Of a DNA stretch of 64,000 nucleotides, positions 24,052 to 32,610 are shown in pieces. Each line of letters opens with the position of its first letter. The first letter of the stretch is position 1. Under the pieces are notes generated by a model, which saw only the letters and a list, made by a program, of their open reading frames with translations, did no database searches and was not told where the DNA came from. The translations under genes were made by a program, and so were the position numbers. The DNA is taken from the NCBI GenBank assembly GCA_910580195.1, contig CAJTWA010000002.1, forward strand, positions 1-64,000. The letters are read 5' to 3'. This DNA is from an uncultured Lachnospiraceae bacterium (GTDB taxonomy: Bacteria > Bacillota > Clostridia > Lachnospirales > Lachnospiraceae).

Positions 24052-27036
24052 TTACTCCTGCCAATCATCCTCCCCTGCTCCAATCATCCTCTGCTCCGGC
24101 TGCTGCTGGAACTTCACCATCGCCTTAAACAAATCCCCATCAAGGTAAATCTCAAACTCCCCGCCCATCAAGGCAGTCAGGCTTTTTGCAATAGAAAGCC
24201 CTAATCCGCTGCCTTCCGTGCTCCTTGAAATATCCCCCCGGATAAACCGCTCCGTCAGCTCATCCGCTTGGATGTTCAGGGGATTCTCCGAAATATTTTT
24301 AATGGAAAAACAAACCTGCTCCCCATCTGCCTCCAAATCCACATATACCCGGGTGTGCTCCATGGCATACTTTGCCACGTTATTGTAAAGGTTCTCCAAA
24401 ACCCTCCAAATGCGCCTGCCATCCGCCAGGATCACCACTGGTTCCCGGGGCAGCTTGGTAACGACCGTAAGGCTGCGGGCTTCAAATTTCTCATTGAATT
24501 CCCCGCCTGTCTGGTAAACCAGCTCCACGAGATTAATCCGCTCCATTTCCAGCTTAATGTTCCCGGAGCTGACTTTAGAGGCTTCTACCAAATCCTCTGT
24601 CAGCTGCTTCAGCCTTTGGGATTTGGCGTCCAGCACAGCAATATAACCCTGAATCCGCTCATTGGGCAGTTCTTCCCGTTTCAGCAGGTCCACATAGTTG
24701 ATAATGGAGGTCAGGGGCGTCTTAATGTCATGGGACACGTTGGTAATCAGGTCCGCCTTTAAATGCTCATTCCTCATGCTGTCGTCTACCGCATGGAACA
24801 GCCCGTCCCCGATGGTGTTCACTGCCTCGGCCAGCCGCCGGTTATCCCCGTTCAGCTCTTCCACTGCAATCTTGTATTCCAAATCACCGCTGGAAATTTT
24901 CCCAATCCCTTCTAATACTTTATTGCGCTGGACGCCCTCCCGGATAATCAGGACCGCTTCTATGCCACAAAGCAGCACAAAGCACACCGTCCCCAAAATC
25001 AGCTGGCCCCCACTATAATAATTGGACAGCATCCTAGACAGAAGCATAAAGCACGCAGCTAAATGAATCCCAAACCAAATCAGCATTTTCGTAGAGGATT
25101 TCCGGTGGGTAAACAACATGCCGATGCCCTTCACAAACCAGTGGAGGATGCTCTGGCTCCACAGGACCCCAGCCCGGATCCTCCGCACAAAGCTCAGGTA
25201 AAAAATAGATAAAAACGCCATGCAAAAAAACGCCAGCACCCCGGACATAATCAAAAGCCCGGCCAATTCCTCGCTCCCAAACCGGTAGAACACTTCCCCT
25301 ATCATCAAGAAGCAGAAAATCACTTCCGCAACTGCAAAAAGGTAGAGGAATTCGGTAGGCAGCCGGTCAAACAGGTTCAGGTAAACCTGATCTTCCCCTT
25401 CCCGCCTGCCTGCCGCCATGCTTAAGTAAATCAGGCAGACTAAGCAAATGCTGAAGCTGATGGCAAGGCCTGTTATGCTCAAAAAAATCCAAGGGCGCAT
25501 CTTCGCATATTCCCTTTTGGCCTGCAAAAACCCATCCTCATTGGGGAACCCCGTATCCACGCAAATAAAGAACACGCTCCCTTTCCCGCCATACCGGGGC
25601 TCTAACCTGTTGTAAAATACATCCTCCATGTCTTTTACATTGGTTTCAAGGCGGATTTCACGCTCCTGATAAAACAGGTACTTTCCCTTTTTCTCCCCAA
25701 ACTTTTCAAAAGGAACATCCACTGGTTCCTTGATATTGGTATAAACGGCCTCCTCATCCCCGCGCCCAATCCAATAATACACATTGGTTCCCTGCTCCGT
25801 CAGGTTATATAAGTTCAGGCACCGCTTGTACTGGTTAATTTCGGCCCCAATATTGGCAAGGGTATACTCCAAGGCTGCATAAGCATTCTGCATTTGTTCC
25901 ATGGAATATTTTCCTGTCATGAACCCATTCCAAATCCCCATCCCCCCAATTGGGAAATAATCCTCGTCAATAAAATCATACACAACGGAAGTATCTGCCT
26001 CGGCCAAATCCATGCTCCTTAAAAGCAGGGCCAGCTCCTCTTCTTTTAAGCCATAAAGTTTCCCATTGATGACTTTCTTTACGATTGCCTTTATGCTAAG
26101 CGAAGCCTCCCCGGAATCTTCCCCAGAGCTTTTTTCTTCCTCTGATGCCGCTTCATCTGCATCTTCCTGCCCAGTTTCCTCTGCCATCACCGTGCCAACA
26201 TTTCTCTGGCTGACAGTTCCATCTTCTGCCGCCGCTTCGTCTGCATCTTCCTGCCCAGTTTCCTCTTCTTCTGCCAATGCGGCACTTGCTTCTTCCCGGC
26301 TGATCCCCTCTTCCTCCGGCATTATGTTACTTGCGTCTTTCTGGCTGATAGCTGCAAGCCTTAGCTGGTTAGCTGTTGTCCTTTCCTGCCCTTCTGCCCC
26401 ATAGTTCCCAGTGTCCGCCTGAAGGTTTGCACTGTCCGTCCCCCAGTTCTTTCCAGAAATGCTGTAAGAGCCCCCATAGTAATGCTCCACATTTTCCACA
26501 ATAATTTCCTGCAGCTCCGCCGTCATTTCATCTAGGCTGGAAATGCTTTTTTCCTCGCTCAGCACAGAATTCCCATTCCGGTAAATGTCCCGCTTCTGCT
26601 GGATGCCATGGTCTAGGGAAAGGGAGGAAACAAATTCATAATTTGCTTTGCTGTAGCTTCTGGACCACTCCGACAGGTTCCCTAAAGTATAGATGATGGG
26701 CGCTTCATCCCTTCCCCCTGCAGACCCTGCGGCAACCTCCTGGTTATGGCGGTATCCCCAGATATCTATTTCCTTTTCACTGTCATAGCTGCCATCCGTT
26801 TCAAACTTCTTACGCAGGTCAATGAAATTTAGGATTTCGTCCGCGGCCTCTTGGAATTTAGCGGAAAAATAACCGGAACTTTCAAAAGACTTATCCTTCA
26901 TATTCCCAAAATCTAAGATATCCTTTTGGAACAGCACAACCAAAACAATGATACACAGTACCAAAACCACAGAAAATATTTGCTGGGCTACCACCGCGGT
27001 TACTTTTAGGCCAGCAGAGTACCGAACTTTTGCCAC
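24052..27036 (-). CDS. Membrane sensor histidine kinase
   Basis: A 994-residue two-component sensor. An N-terminal transmembrane helix (about 12-36) is followed by an extracytoplasmic domain of about 460 residues containing an unusual acidic Ala/Glu-rich insert (about 220-320) with an imperfect duplication of ETGQEDADEAA. Several transmembrane helices follow (about 500-690), then a HAMP-like linker, the HisKA phospho-acceptor helix with NVSHDIKTPLTS (His near 767), and HATPase_c with N-box NNVAKYAMEH and G-box GSGLGLSIAK. GTG 27036 is the only in-frame start near a GGTGG-rich site. It follows the response regulator by 28 bp and is in the same operon. The signal sensed is unknown. Confidence 0.9.
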   Translation of the reverse strand: MAKVRYSAGLKVTAVVAQQIFSVVLVLCIIVLVVLFQKDILDFGNMKDKSFESSGYFSAKFQEAADEILNFIDLRKKFETDGSYDSEKEIDIWGYRHNQEVAAGSAGGRDEAPIIYTLGNLSEWSRSYSKANYEFVSSLSLDHGIQQKRDIYRNGNSVLSEEKSISSLDEMTAELQEIIVENVEHYYGGSYSISGKNWGTDSANLQADTGNYGAEGQERTTANQLRLAAISQKDASNIMPEEEGISREEASAALAEEEETGQEDADEAAAEDGTVSQRNVGTVMAEETGQEDADEAASEEEKSSGEDSGEASLSIKAIVKKVINGKLYGLKEEELALLLRSMDLAEADTSVVYDFIDEDYFPIGGMGIWNGFMTGKYSMEQMQNAYAALEYTLANIGAEINQYKRCLNLYNLTEQGTNVYYWIGRGDEEAVYTNIKEPVDVPFEKFGEKKGKYLFYQEREIRLETNVKDMEDVFYNRLEPRYGGKGSVFFICVDTGFPNEDGFLQAKREYAKMRPWIFLSITGLAISFSICLVCLIYLSMAAGRREGEDQVYLNLFDRLPTEFLYLFAVAEVIFCFLMIGEVFYRFGSEELAGLLIMSGVLAFFCMAFLSIFYLSFVRRIRAGVLWSQSILHWFVKGIGMLFTHRKSSTKMLIWFGIHLAACFMLLSRMLSNYYSGGQLILGTVCFVLLCGIEAVLIIREGVQRNKVLEGIGKISSGDLEYKIAVEELNGDNRRLAEAVNTIGDGLFHAVDDSMRNEHLKADLITNVSHDIKTPLTSIINYVDLLKREELPNERIQGYIAVLDAKSQRLKQLTEDLVEASKVSSGNIKLEMERINLVELVYQTGGEFNEKFEARSLTVVTKLPREPVVILADGRRIWRVLENLYNNVAKYAMEHTRVYVDLEADGEQVCFSIKNISENPLNIQADELTERFIRGDISRSTEGSGLGLSIAKSLTALMGGEFEIYLDGDLFKAMVKFQQQPEQRMIGAGEDDWQE

Positions 27037-27064
27037 TTCACCACCACTTTCATTTCCTTATTAA

Positions 27065-27760
27065 TTATTTGGACTTCTCAATCTTATAGCCAACGCCCCA
27101 GACTACTTTCAGATACCTTGGCTCCCTTGGGTTTATCTCTATTTTTTCCCGGATATGGCGGATATGTACAGCCACTGTGTTATCTGCGCCAATAGCATCT
27201 TCGTTCCAGATGCTCTCATAAATCTGGTTAATGGAAAAAACTTTGCCTTGGTTTTTCACCAAAAGCAGCAGAATATTGTACTCAATCGGCGTAAGCTTCA
27301 CTGGCTCATCATCTACAAGCACTTCCTTCAAATCATCATTGATTACCAGCCCTCCCACTTGGTAGACCCGCCGGTTGTTCTCCGCCGCGTTGCCAAGCTG
27401 GGTATAACGCCTAAGCTGGGACTTTACCCGCGCCACCAGCTCCAGCGGGTTAAAAGGCTTTGTCACATAGTCATCCGCGCCGATATTCAGCCCCAGAATC
27501 TTGTCCGCATCCTCCGATTTGGCTGACAGGATAATAATGGGGATACTGCTGTCCTCCCGGATTTTCAGCGTAGCCCGGATTCCATCCAGCCGGGGCATCA
27601 TCACGTCAATAATCAGAAGATGGACTTCCTGCTCCTTCAATACCTGCAATGCCTGCTCGCCGTCATAGGCTTTCAGGATACGGTAGCCCTCTTGCTGCAA
27701 ATAAATTTCGATTGCATCTACAATTTCTTTGTCGTCATCACAGACCAGAATACTTTTCAT
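27065..27760 (-). CDS. OmpR/PhoB-family response regulator
   Basis: A 231-residue DNA-binding regulator. The receiver domain (1-118) has the acidic pair in CDDDKE, the phospho-Asp in LLIIDVMMPRLDG, Ser/Thr in IILSAKS and Lys in YVTKPFNPLE. The C-terminal winged helix (about 135-228) has the RYLKVVWGVGYKIE ending typical of PhoB-like proteins. It is first gene of an operon with the histidine kinase downstream. A GAGG lies upstream of ATG 27760. The predicted leader of about 250 nt contains a 30-bp-period minisatellite. Confidence 0.95.
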   Translation of the reverse strand: MKSILVCDDDKEIVDAIEIYLQQEGYRILKAYDGEQALQVLKEQEVHLLIIDVMMPRLDGIRATLKIREDSSIPIIILSAKSEDADKILGLNIGADDYVTKPFNPLELVARVKSQLRRYTQLGNAAENNRRVYQVGGLVINDDLKEVLVDDEPVKLTPIEYNILLLLVKNQGKVFSINQIYESIWNEDAIGADNTVAVHIRHIREKIEINPREPRYLKVVWGVGYKIEKSK

Positions 27761-27851
27761 TTTTCTGCCTCGCTTTCACACCATGGTATGGAAAAGATAC
27801 GCACTTCGGCACGCGCCATGTCCCTCGGCATGGCAGTATGGCCCCATTCCT

Positions 27852-27980
27852 TCCGAAAAGATGGCGGGTTCCCCTTTCCCTCCGGAAAGATGGGAATATT
27901 CCCCATTTCATCCAAAAAGATGGAAATGTTCCCCATTCCCTCCGAAAAGATGGAAATATTCCCCATTCCCTCCGAAAGGA
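27852..27980. repeat. 30-bp-period minisatellite in the response-regulator leader
   Basis: Units beginning TCCGAAAAGATGG start at 27852, 27881, 27911, 27941 and 27971 (29, 30, 30, 30 bp), joined by AATATTCCCCATTCCC-like segments. Because 30 is a multiple of three, all six frames carry a repeating 10-residue peptide, but no frame has a credible start site. It lies between the predicted promoter and the response-regulator start. Confidence 0.85.
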
Positions 27981-28017
27981 TGGCAGCCCATAGTGCCTTG
28001 GTGCCTTATCTTCTGAT

Positions 28018-28046
28018 ATTATACGTTGTGCAAGGCAAAATAGCAA
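28018..28046 (-). promoter_or_regulatory. Promoter of the two-component operon
   Basis: On the minus strand TTGCTA (28041-28046), 17-bp spacer, perfect TATAAT (28018-28023). Transcription would start near 28010, some 250 nt before the response-regulator ATG and upstream of the minisatellite. Confidence 0.7.
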
Positions 28047-28220
28047 GAATCTGGTAAAATGTCCCTAAAATGTAATTTTAAAACATGCCAAAAAATATGG
28101 ATGGCAGGACTGCCTACGCTATTTTAATTTGGGGTTATTATAGCAGGTGATTGTTAAGTTATAGAAAGGAAATTTATTAAGAATTCTTAAAATTACGTGA
28201 GAAGGGAATTGGGAAAACGT

Positions 28221-28309
28221 GGCTGCTGCAAAACAGGAAACTCCTACAGCACATAGCACAAACGTTACCCATACGGTATGCTGTAGAATCCCTGTATTTT
28301 GCAACAGCC
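28221..28309. mobile_element. MITE-like element with about 31-bp terminal inverted repeats
   Basis: Left arm GGCTGCTGCAAAACAGG... and right-arm complement GGCTGTTGCAAAATACAGG... match over about 31 nt with a few mismatches and one or two gaps, ending in a perfect CTACAGCA stem around a 27-nt centre. There is no coding capacity. The ends resemble insertion-sequence termini (GGCTGTTGCAAAA), so a non-autonomous element is likely. It lies in the 650-bp gap 27761-28410, which otherwise holds the promoter and minisatellite listed above and no gene. Confidence 0.55.
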
Positions 28310-28410
28310 CCATATGCCGGGAAAAAGCGTATATCCGTTATAATCCCTACAAGCAGTATATCTTATCCTTACTTGGGCTGCTTTTGGTTGTGGCATAAAG
28401 GCTTTTAACA

Positions 28411-30120
28411 TCAGGCAGAGGGCTTCCCGGCCTTAATCAGCACCTTTTTCCCTTCGAAGGCAAAGCCATATTTATGGATGCGTGATTCTGGGATGTTTTT
28501 CCCAATCAATGAAGCGGCATAATTTTTTTCTTCTATCTGGGCAAGGGCAGCTTCTGCCGTATCTGCCAAGCTGGCTTCTTCCTCTGGGTCATGGACCTTA
28601 AATTCCATAAGGACCGCAGCATCCTCCAAGGAACGTGGCTCCAGCATCACATCATACCTCCCAAACCCGCTTTCACGGTTTGACGTAATGCGGTAGCGGC
28701 CGGACAGGGATGCAACCAAACCCAGGACAAACCCATGGTAAAACCGTTCTGGCTGGCAGAATTTCCCTGTGTCAAAATAGCTGAAGGACTGCAAGGTAAT
28801 CCGGTTCATATACCCATTCATATCCTTCACATTCCCGGCTGCCATTGCCCGCAAAAACTCATGGTAATCCGACATAGACGTCCCAAACCACCCTTGTACC
28901 ATATTTTGGAACATGAGCCTTACTTCAAGGTTTGTAAGGGCCAGCTCATATTCTGGATCATAGGCAAGCCCGGCAGCATAGTCCGCCTTCATTTCCTCAT
29001 ACCGGATTACTTTGAGGTAGCCGCTTGCAAGCAGAAGGCTCCAGATAGCCTGTTCGTCTGTTCCTAATTGGCCGTAGATAATCTGTTCATCTATGGAAGT
29101 TTTTAAAGTTTCCCCTTTTAAAAGGCCCTCAAACGCCTGCTTAATATTCTTGTTGCCTTCCCGGATTAGCTTGCTTACAAGGCTGTTGGAGCTGGTATTT
29201 GCCCAGTAAGTTTTTGCTTTTCTTTTGTCAAGAAAATTTAGGACGGACCAAGGATTGTAAATATCTGACACCTTGCCAAATGTAAAGCCATCATACCATG
29301 TTTTAACTTCCTGTTTCTGGGATGATAAACCAAATTTATCCAGCGCAGCATACACCTCTTCTTCTGTAAAACCAAAAGAACAAGCATATTTATCTGCGGT
29401 AGTTGTCACTACTTCCAGATGGTTTAAATCCGAAAAAATGGACTCTTTGCTGACCCTCGTAATCCCTGTCAGGACTGCCCGCTCTAAAAATGGGTTTGTC
29501 TTAAAGGCTGCGTTGAGCATATTCCGGATAAAATGCACAATTTCTTCCCAATACCCATTTACATAAGCCTCTTGCATGGGCGTATCATACTCATCCAAAA
29601 GGATAATCACTTTTTTCTGATAATAGCGGGACAGATATTCCGACATCTTATGGACTGCAAACGTCGCAACTACTTCCGGCATATCAGGCCTTACAGACTG
29701 GAAAAATTCTTTGTCCACGCCCGTCAAAAACCCGCTTTCCAAAAGATACCTGTTTTTCCCATATAAATCTGTAAGTATCTGGCAGATTCTGGTTTTCGCA
29801 TTGCTGTAGGTGGTTTCCTTTACATTTGCAAACGTAAGGCTGAGCACGGGATAGCTGCCCTGAAGTTCCCGGTAATGCTCCTTTTCCCAAATATACAGGC
29901 CTTCAAACAAGCTGCCGCGCCCTGCATATTCCTTAGAAAAAAACTGCTCCAGCATACTCATGTTCAACGTTTTCCCAAAACGCCTTGGGCGGGTAATCAG
30001 CGTTACCTGATCCTTGTTCTCCCACCACTCCTCGATAAAATGCGTCTTGTCAATATAGAAAATCTGCTTCGTGATAACATCTTCAAAATTCTGGTAGCCA
30101 ATCCCTACTGTCCTTGCCAT
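28411..30120 (-). CDS. AAA-type ATPase with PD-(D/E)XK-like C terminus (PF09820/PF08011)
   Basis: A 569-residue protein of the very common anaerobe family formerly called DUF1703. The N-terminal ATPase part has the Walker A-like LITRPRRFGKTLNMSML (about 40-56) and Walker B IILLDEYDTPMQ (about 170). The C-terminal PDDEXK_9 nuclease-like domain (about 460-555) has FGRYDVMLEP and AAVLMEFKVHD. The family is multi-copy in gut Firmicutes and Bacteroides, and its role (mobile-element or defence-linked) is not established. GGGGG precedes ATG 30120. It is monocistronic, and a MITE-like element lies 100 bp downstream. Confidence 0.92.
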   Translation of the reverse strand: MARTVGIGYQNFEDVITKQIFYIDKTHFIEEWWENKDQVTLITRPRRFGKTLNMSMLEQFFSKEYAGRGSLFEGLYIWEKEHYRELQGSYPVLSLTFANVKETTYSNAKTRICQILTDLYGKNRYLLESGFLTGVDKEFFQSVRPDMPEVVATFAVHKMSEYLSRYYQKKVIILLDEYDTPMQEAYVNGYWEEIVHFIRNMLNAAFKTNPFLERAVLTGITRVSKESIFSDLNHLEVVTTTADKYACSFGFTEEEVYAALDKFGLSSQKQEVKTWYDGFTFGKVSDIYNPWSVLNFLDKRKAKTYWANTSSNSLVSKLIREGNKNIKQAFEGLLKGETLKTSIDEQIIYGQLGTDEQAIWSLLLASGYLKVIRYEEMKADYAAGLAYDPEYELALTNLEVRLMFQNMVQGWFGTSMSDYHEFLRAMAAGNVKDMNGYMNRITLQSFSYFDTGKFCQPERFYHGFVLGLVASLSGRYRITSNRESGFGRYDVMLEPRSLEDAAVLMEFKVHDPEEEASLADTAEAALAQIEEKNYAASLIGKNIPESRIHKYGFAFEGKKVLIKAGKPSA

Positions 30121-30297
30121 GGAAATCCCCCTTTGCCGTTTGGTTCTCTTGTTACATGGATTATAACATAATTTGAGGGAAATTACAGCTCAATCTTCCG
30201 CCTTGCATATGAATATTTGTTCTGCGTAATCTGCTACGATATTTAACCGCCGGAATAATAGAATTAGAATAACCATGCGGATTGGGGGAATGAATTT

Positions 30298-31641
30298 TCA
30301 AGCACGCCCTAGGGCTTCTACAATTTTTTCTGCCATATAATCAATCATTTCCGGCGCCATGCCCGGATAAAGGCCTACCCAGAAGCTATTTTCCATAATT
30401 AGGTCCGTGGCCTTTAAGGGGTTGGCTATCCGGTAGCCTTCCTGCTGGCGGCGCATAGCGTCAAAGCAGGGCTGTTTGGTTAGGTTGCCGGAGAAAAGCA
30501 TCCTTGTCTGGACGCCATGGTTTTCCAGATAGGCTACCAGCCTGTTTTTGTCCACCCCTTCCCTGCAGGTAATTAAGAAGCCAAACCAAGAAGGTTCCGA
30601 ACCCGGGCATGGCTCTGGGAGGATTAATTGGCTTTCTGTCCCGGAAAGCTTTTCTTTCAGGCGGACAAAATTCTCCCTCCTGCGCTTAGTGAATTCCGGC
30701 AGCCTCTTAAGCTGGGCACAGCCGATGGCCGCCTGCATGTCCGTGGCTTTTAGGTTATACCCAAAATGGGAATACACATATTTATGGTCGTAGCCTGCCG
30801 GGAGCTCCCCATACTGCCTGTCAAAACGGTGGCCGCATAGGTTGTCCTGCCCGGAAGGGCACATGCAGTCCCGCCCCCAATCCCGGAGGGAACGGATGAT
30901 TTTATGGAGCAGGGGGTTGCTGGTGTAGGCTGCGCCCCCTTCCCCCATTGTCATATGGTGGGGCGGGTAAAAGCTGCTGGTCCCGATGTCGCCGATACTG
31001 CCTGTTTTTTTCCATGCCCCGTCCATAAAATACTCGCTGCCCAGAGCGTCGCAGTTGTCCTCTATCAGCCACAGCCCATGGCTATCGCAGAACTCACGCA
31101 CTGCTTTCAGGTTAAAGGGGTTCCCAAGGGTATGGGCAGCCATGACTGCCTTTGTCTTACTTGACAATGCCTGCTCCAGCTGGCTCACATCAAGGTTATA
31201 CTGCGGAATTTCCATATCCACAAATACCGGGACTGCCCCATACTGGATGCAGGGGGCGACTGTCGTGGGAAATCCTGCCGCAACCGTGATGACTTCATCG
31301 CCCCGCCGGATTTGGCGTTCCCCCAGCAACGGCGACGTGAGCGCCATAAATGCCAGCAGGTTGGCGGAGGATCCGGAATTTACAAGGGAACAGTAAGGCA
31401 GCCCAAGGTAGGATGCAAATTCTTTTTCAAACTGTTCGGTGTAACGGCCGGAAGTCAGCCAGAATTCCAAGGAACTGTCTACTAAGTTTTGCAGTTCCTC
31501 CTGCCCATATACCCTTGATGCGTAGGAAATCCGCTGGCCTTCCTGCCAGCTTTGCTTCTTTTGGTGGAACCTCTGATAGTATTCCCCTGCTAAGGCAAGG
31601 ATTTCCTCCCTTGCCTGTGCCTCTGTCTTATTTTCAAACAT
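30298..31641 (-). CDS. rfbH: CDP-4-keto-6-deoxy-D-glucose 3-dehydratase (E1)
   Basis: A 447-residue PLP/[2Fe-2S] enzyme of the DegT fold that removes the C3 hydroxyl of CDP-4-keto-6-deoxyglucose. Two diagnostic features are visible: the PLP-lysine position is His (SFYPPHHMTMGEGG, about 228), and Fe-S cysteines lie in DCMCPSGQDNLCGHRF (about 258-270). Start ATG 31641 (MFENKTEAQ) has AGGAGG 5 bases upstream; the frame extends a further 78 codons into rfbF in another frame, which is not real. It directly follows rfbF and rfbG on the same strand. The usual E3 reductase is not in the window. Confidence 0.93.
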   Translation of the reverse strand: MFENKTEAQAREEILALAGEYYQRFHQKKQSWQEGQRISYASRVYGQEELQNLVDSSLEFWLTSGRYTEQFEKEFASYLGLPYCSLVNSGSSANLLAFMALTSPLLGERQIRRGDEVITVAAGFPTTVAPCIQYGAVPVFVDMEIPQYNLDVSQLEQALSSKTKAVMAAHTLGNPFNLKAVREFCDSHGLWLIEDNCDALGSEYFMDGAWKKTGSIGDIGTSSFYPPHHMTMGEGGAAYTSNPLLHKIIRSLRDWGRDCMCPSGQDNLCGHRFDRQYGELPAGYDHKYVYSHFGYNLKATDMQAAIGCAQLKRLPEFTKRRRENFVRLKEKLSGTESQLILPEPCPGSEPSWFGFLITCREGVDKNRLVAYLENHGVQTRMLFSGNLTKQPCFDAMRRQQEGYRIANPLKATDLIMENSFWVGLYPGMAPEMIDYMAEKIVEALGRA

Positions 31642-31654
31642 CACTGCCTCCTGT

Positions 31655-32437
31655 TTAAACATCCCTGCCAACCCGCCATGGGGCGTTTCCTGACTGCCAC
31701 AGCATTTCCAGATATTCCCTGTCGTGCATATTGTCCATGGGGGACCAAAATCCATTGTGCTTGTAGGCCGCCATTTCCCCTTGGGCTGCAAGCCGTTCAA
31801 AGGGGCCGCGTTCCAGCATTTCGCTGCCGTCCCCCAGATACCCATAAATAGAAGGCTCCACTGCCATAAAGCCAATGTTGGCCCAAGGCTGGTCTTCCCT
31901 TGCTTTTTCCCGGAACCCGGTGACGCACTCCTCCTGCCCGTCTAGGCACAATGCGCCGAACCGCCCTTCTGGCTGGGTGGTGGATATGGTAATTATTTTT
32001 TTATGCGCCCTGTGGAATTCCAGCAGCCGGGGGATGTCCACATCGGAAACGCCGTCCCCATAAGTCAGCAAAAAAGGCTCTTCGCCAAGGTATTCACGCA
32101 CCTTTAAAATACGCCCGGCTGTGAGGGTTTCTAGGCCTGTATTTACCAGCGTCACCTTCCATGGCTCCCTGCTTTTTGCCAAGATACGTTCCTTTTGGTT
32201 TCCCAGATGGATTTCTGTCTGGCTGTTGTGGCGGTAATAATTTACAAAATATTCTTTTATCATATGGCCTTTGTAGCCGCAGCATATGATAAACTCCTGA
32301 AAGCCGAAGGAGGCATACTGCTTCATAATATGCCATAAAATCGGCCTTCCGCCAATTTCTACCATTGGTTTGGGACGGCGCCTGGATTCCTCGCTGATCC
32401 TTGTGCCTTTCCCGCCTGCTAAAATTACTACTTTCAT
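31655..32437 (-). CDS. rfbF: Glucose-1-phosphate cytidylyltransferase
   Basis: A 260-residue nucleotidyltransferase making CDP-glucose from CTP and glucose-1-phosphate. The nucleotide loop LAGGKGTRISEE, KPMVEIGGRPILWHIMKQY, CGYKGHMIKEYF, metal site YGDGVSDVD and FREKAR all match RfbF. The C terminus NAPWRVGRD also fits. GGTGGGGG lies upstream of ATG 32437. It ends 13 bp before rfbH, and an AT-rich minisatellite separates it from rfbG upstream. This is the intact copy; a degenerate paralogue lies at 34106. Confidence 0.95.
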   Translation of the reverse strand: MKVVILAGGKGTRISEESRRRPKPMVEIGGRPILWHIMKQYASFGFQEFIICCGYKGHMIKEYFVNYYRHNSQTEIHLGNQKERILAKSREPWKVTLVNTGLETLTAGRILKVREYLGEEPFLLTYGDGVSDVDIPRLLEFHRAHKKIITISTTQPEGRFGALCLDGQEECVTGFREKAREDQPWANIGFMAVEPSIYGYLGDGSEMLERGPFERLAAQGEMAAYKHNGFWSPMDNMHDREYLEMLWQSGNAPWRVGRDV

Positions 32438-32490
32438 TGCTTTTTTCCCCCACCTGCTTTCCTTGCTGCTTATACTATTTTTCTCTTTTA

Positions 32491-32606
32491 TCAGCGAAAA
32501 ACGCTATTTTCGTTCCTATCCCCCATCTTCGAAAACTACTGTTTTTATTCCTATCCCCCATCTGCAAAAAACGCTGTTTTCATTCCTATCCTTTATCTGT
32601 AAAACC
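32491..32606. repeat. 35-bp-period minisatellite between rfbG and rfbF
   Basis: TTCCTATC recurs at 32513, 32548 and 32583 within units of the type GCAAAAAACGCTGTTTTC-ATTCCTATCCCCCATCT. About three copies fill most of the 173-bp intergenic gap. Confidence 0.8.
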
Positions 32607-32610
32607 AGTT

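Noticed and set aside
27852..27980. CRISPR-like array
   Set aside because: Units are contiguous 30-bp tandem repeats with no unique spacers and no cas genes nearby.
27738..28046. Minus-strand frame encoding a regular decapeptide repeat (FPSFRREWG type)
   Set aside because: Product of the 30-bp-period minisatellite, open in several frames with no ribosome site; it overlaps the promoter and leader of the response regulator.
28119..28313. 64-codon minus-strand frame
   Set aside because: It covers the MITE-like palindrome; no ribosome site or plausible composition.
31642..31875. 78-codon N-terminal extension of RfbH
   Set aside because: It is the rfbF gene read in another frame; AGGAGG and family length support ATG 31641.
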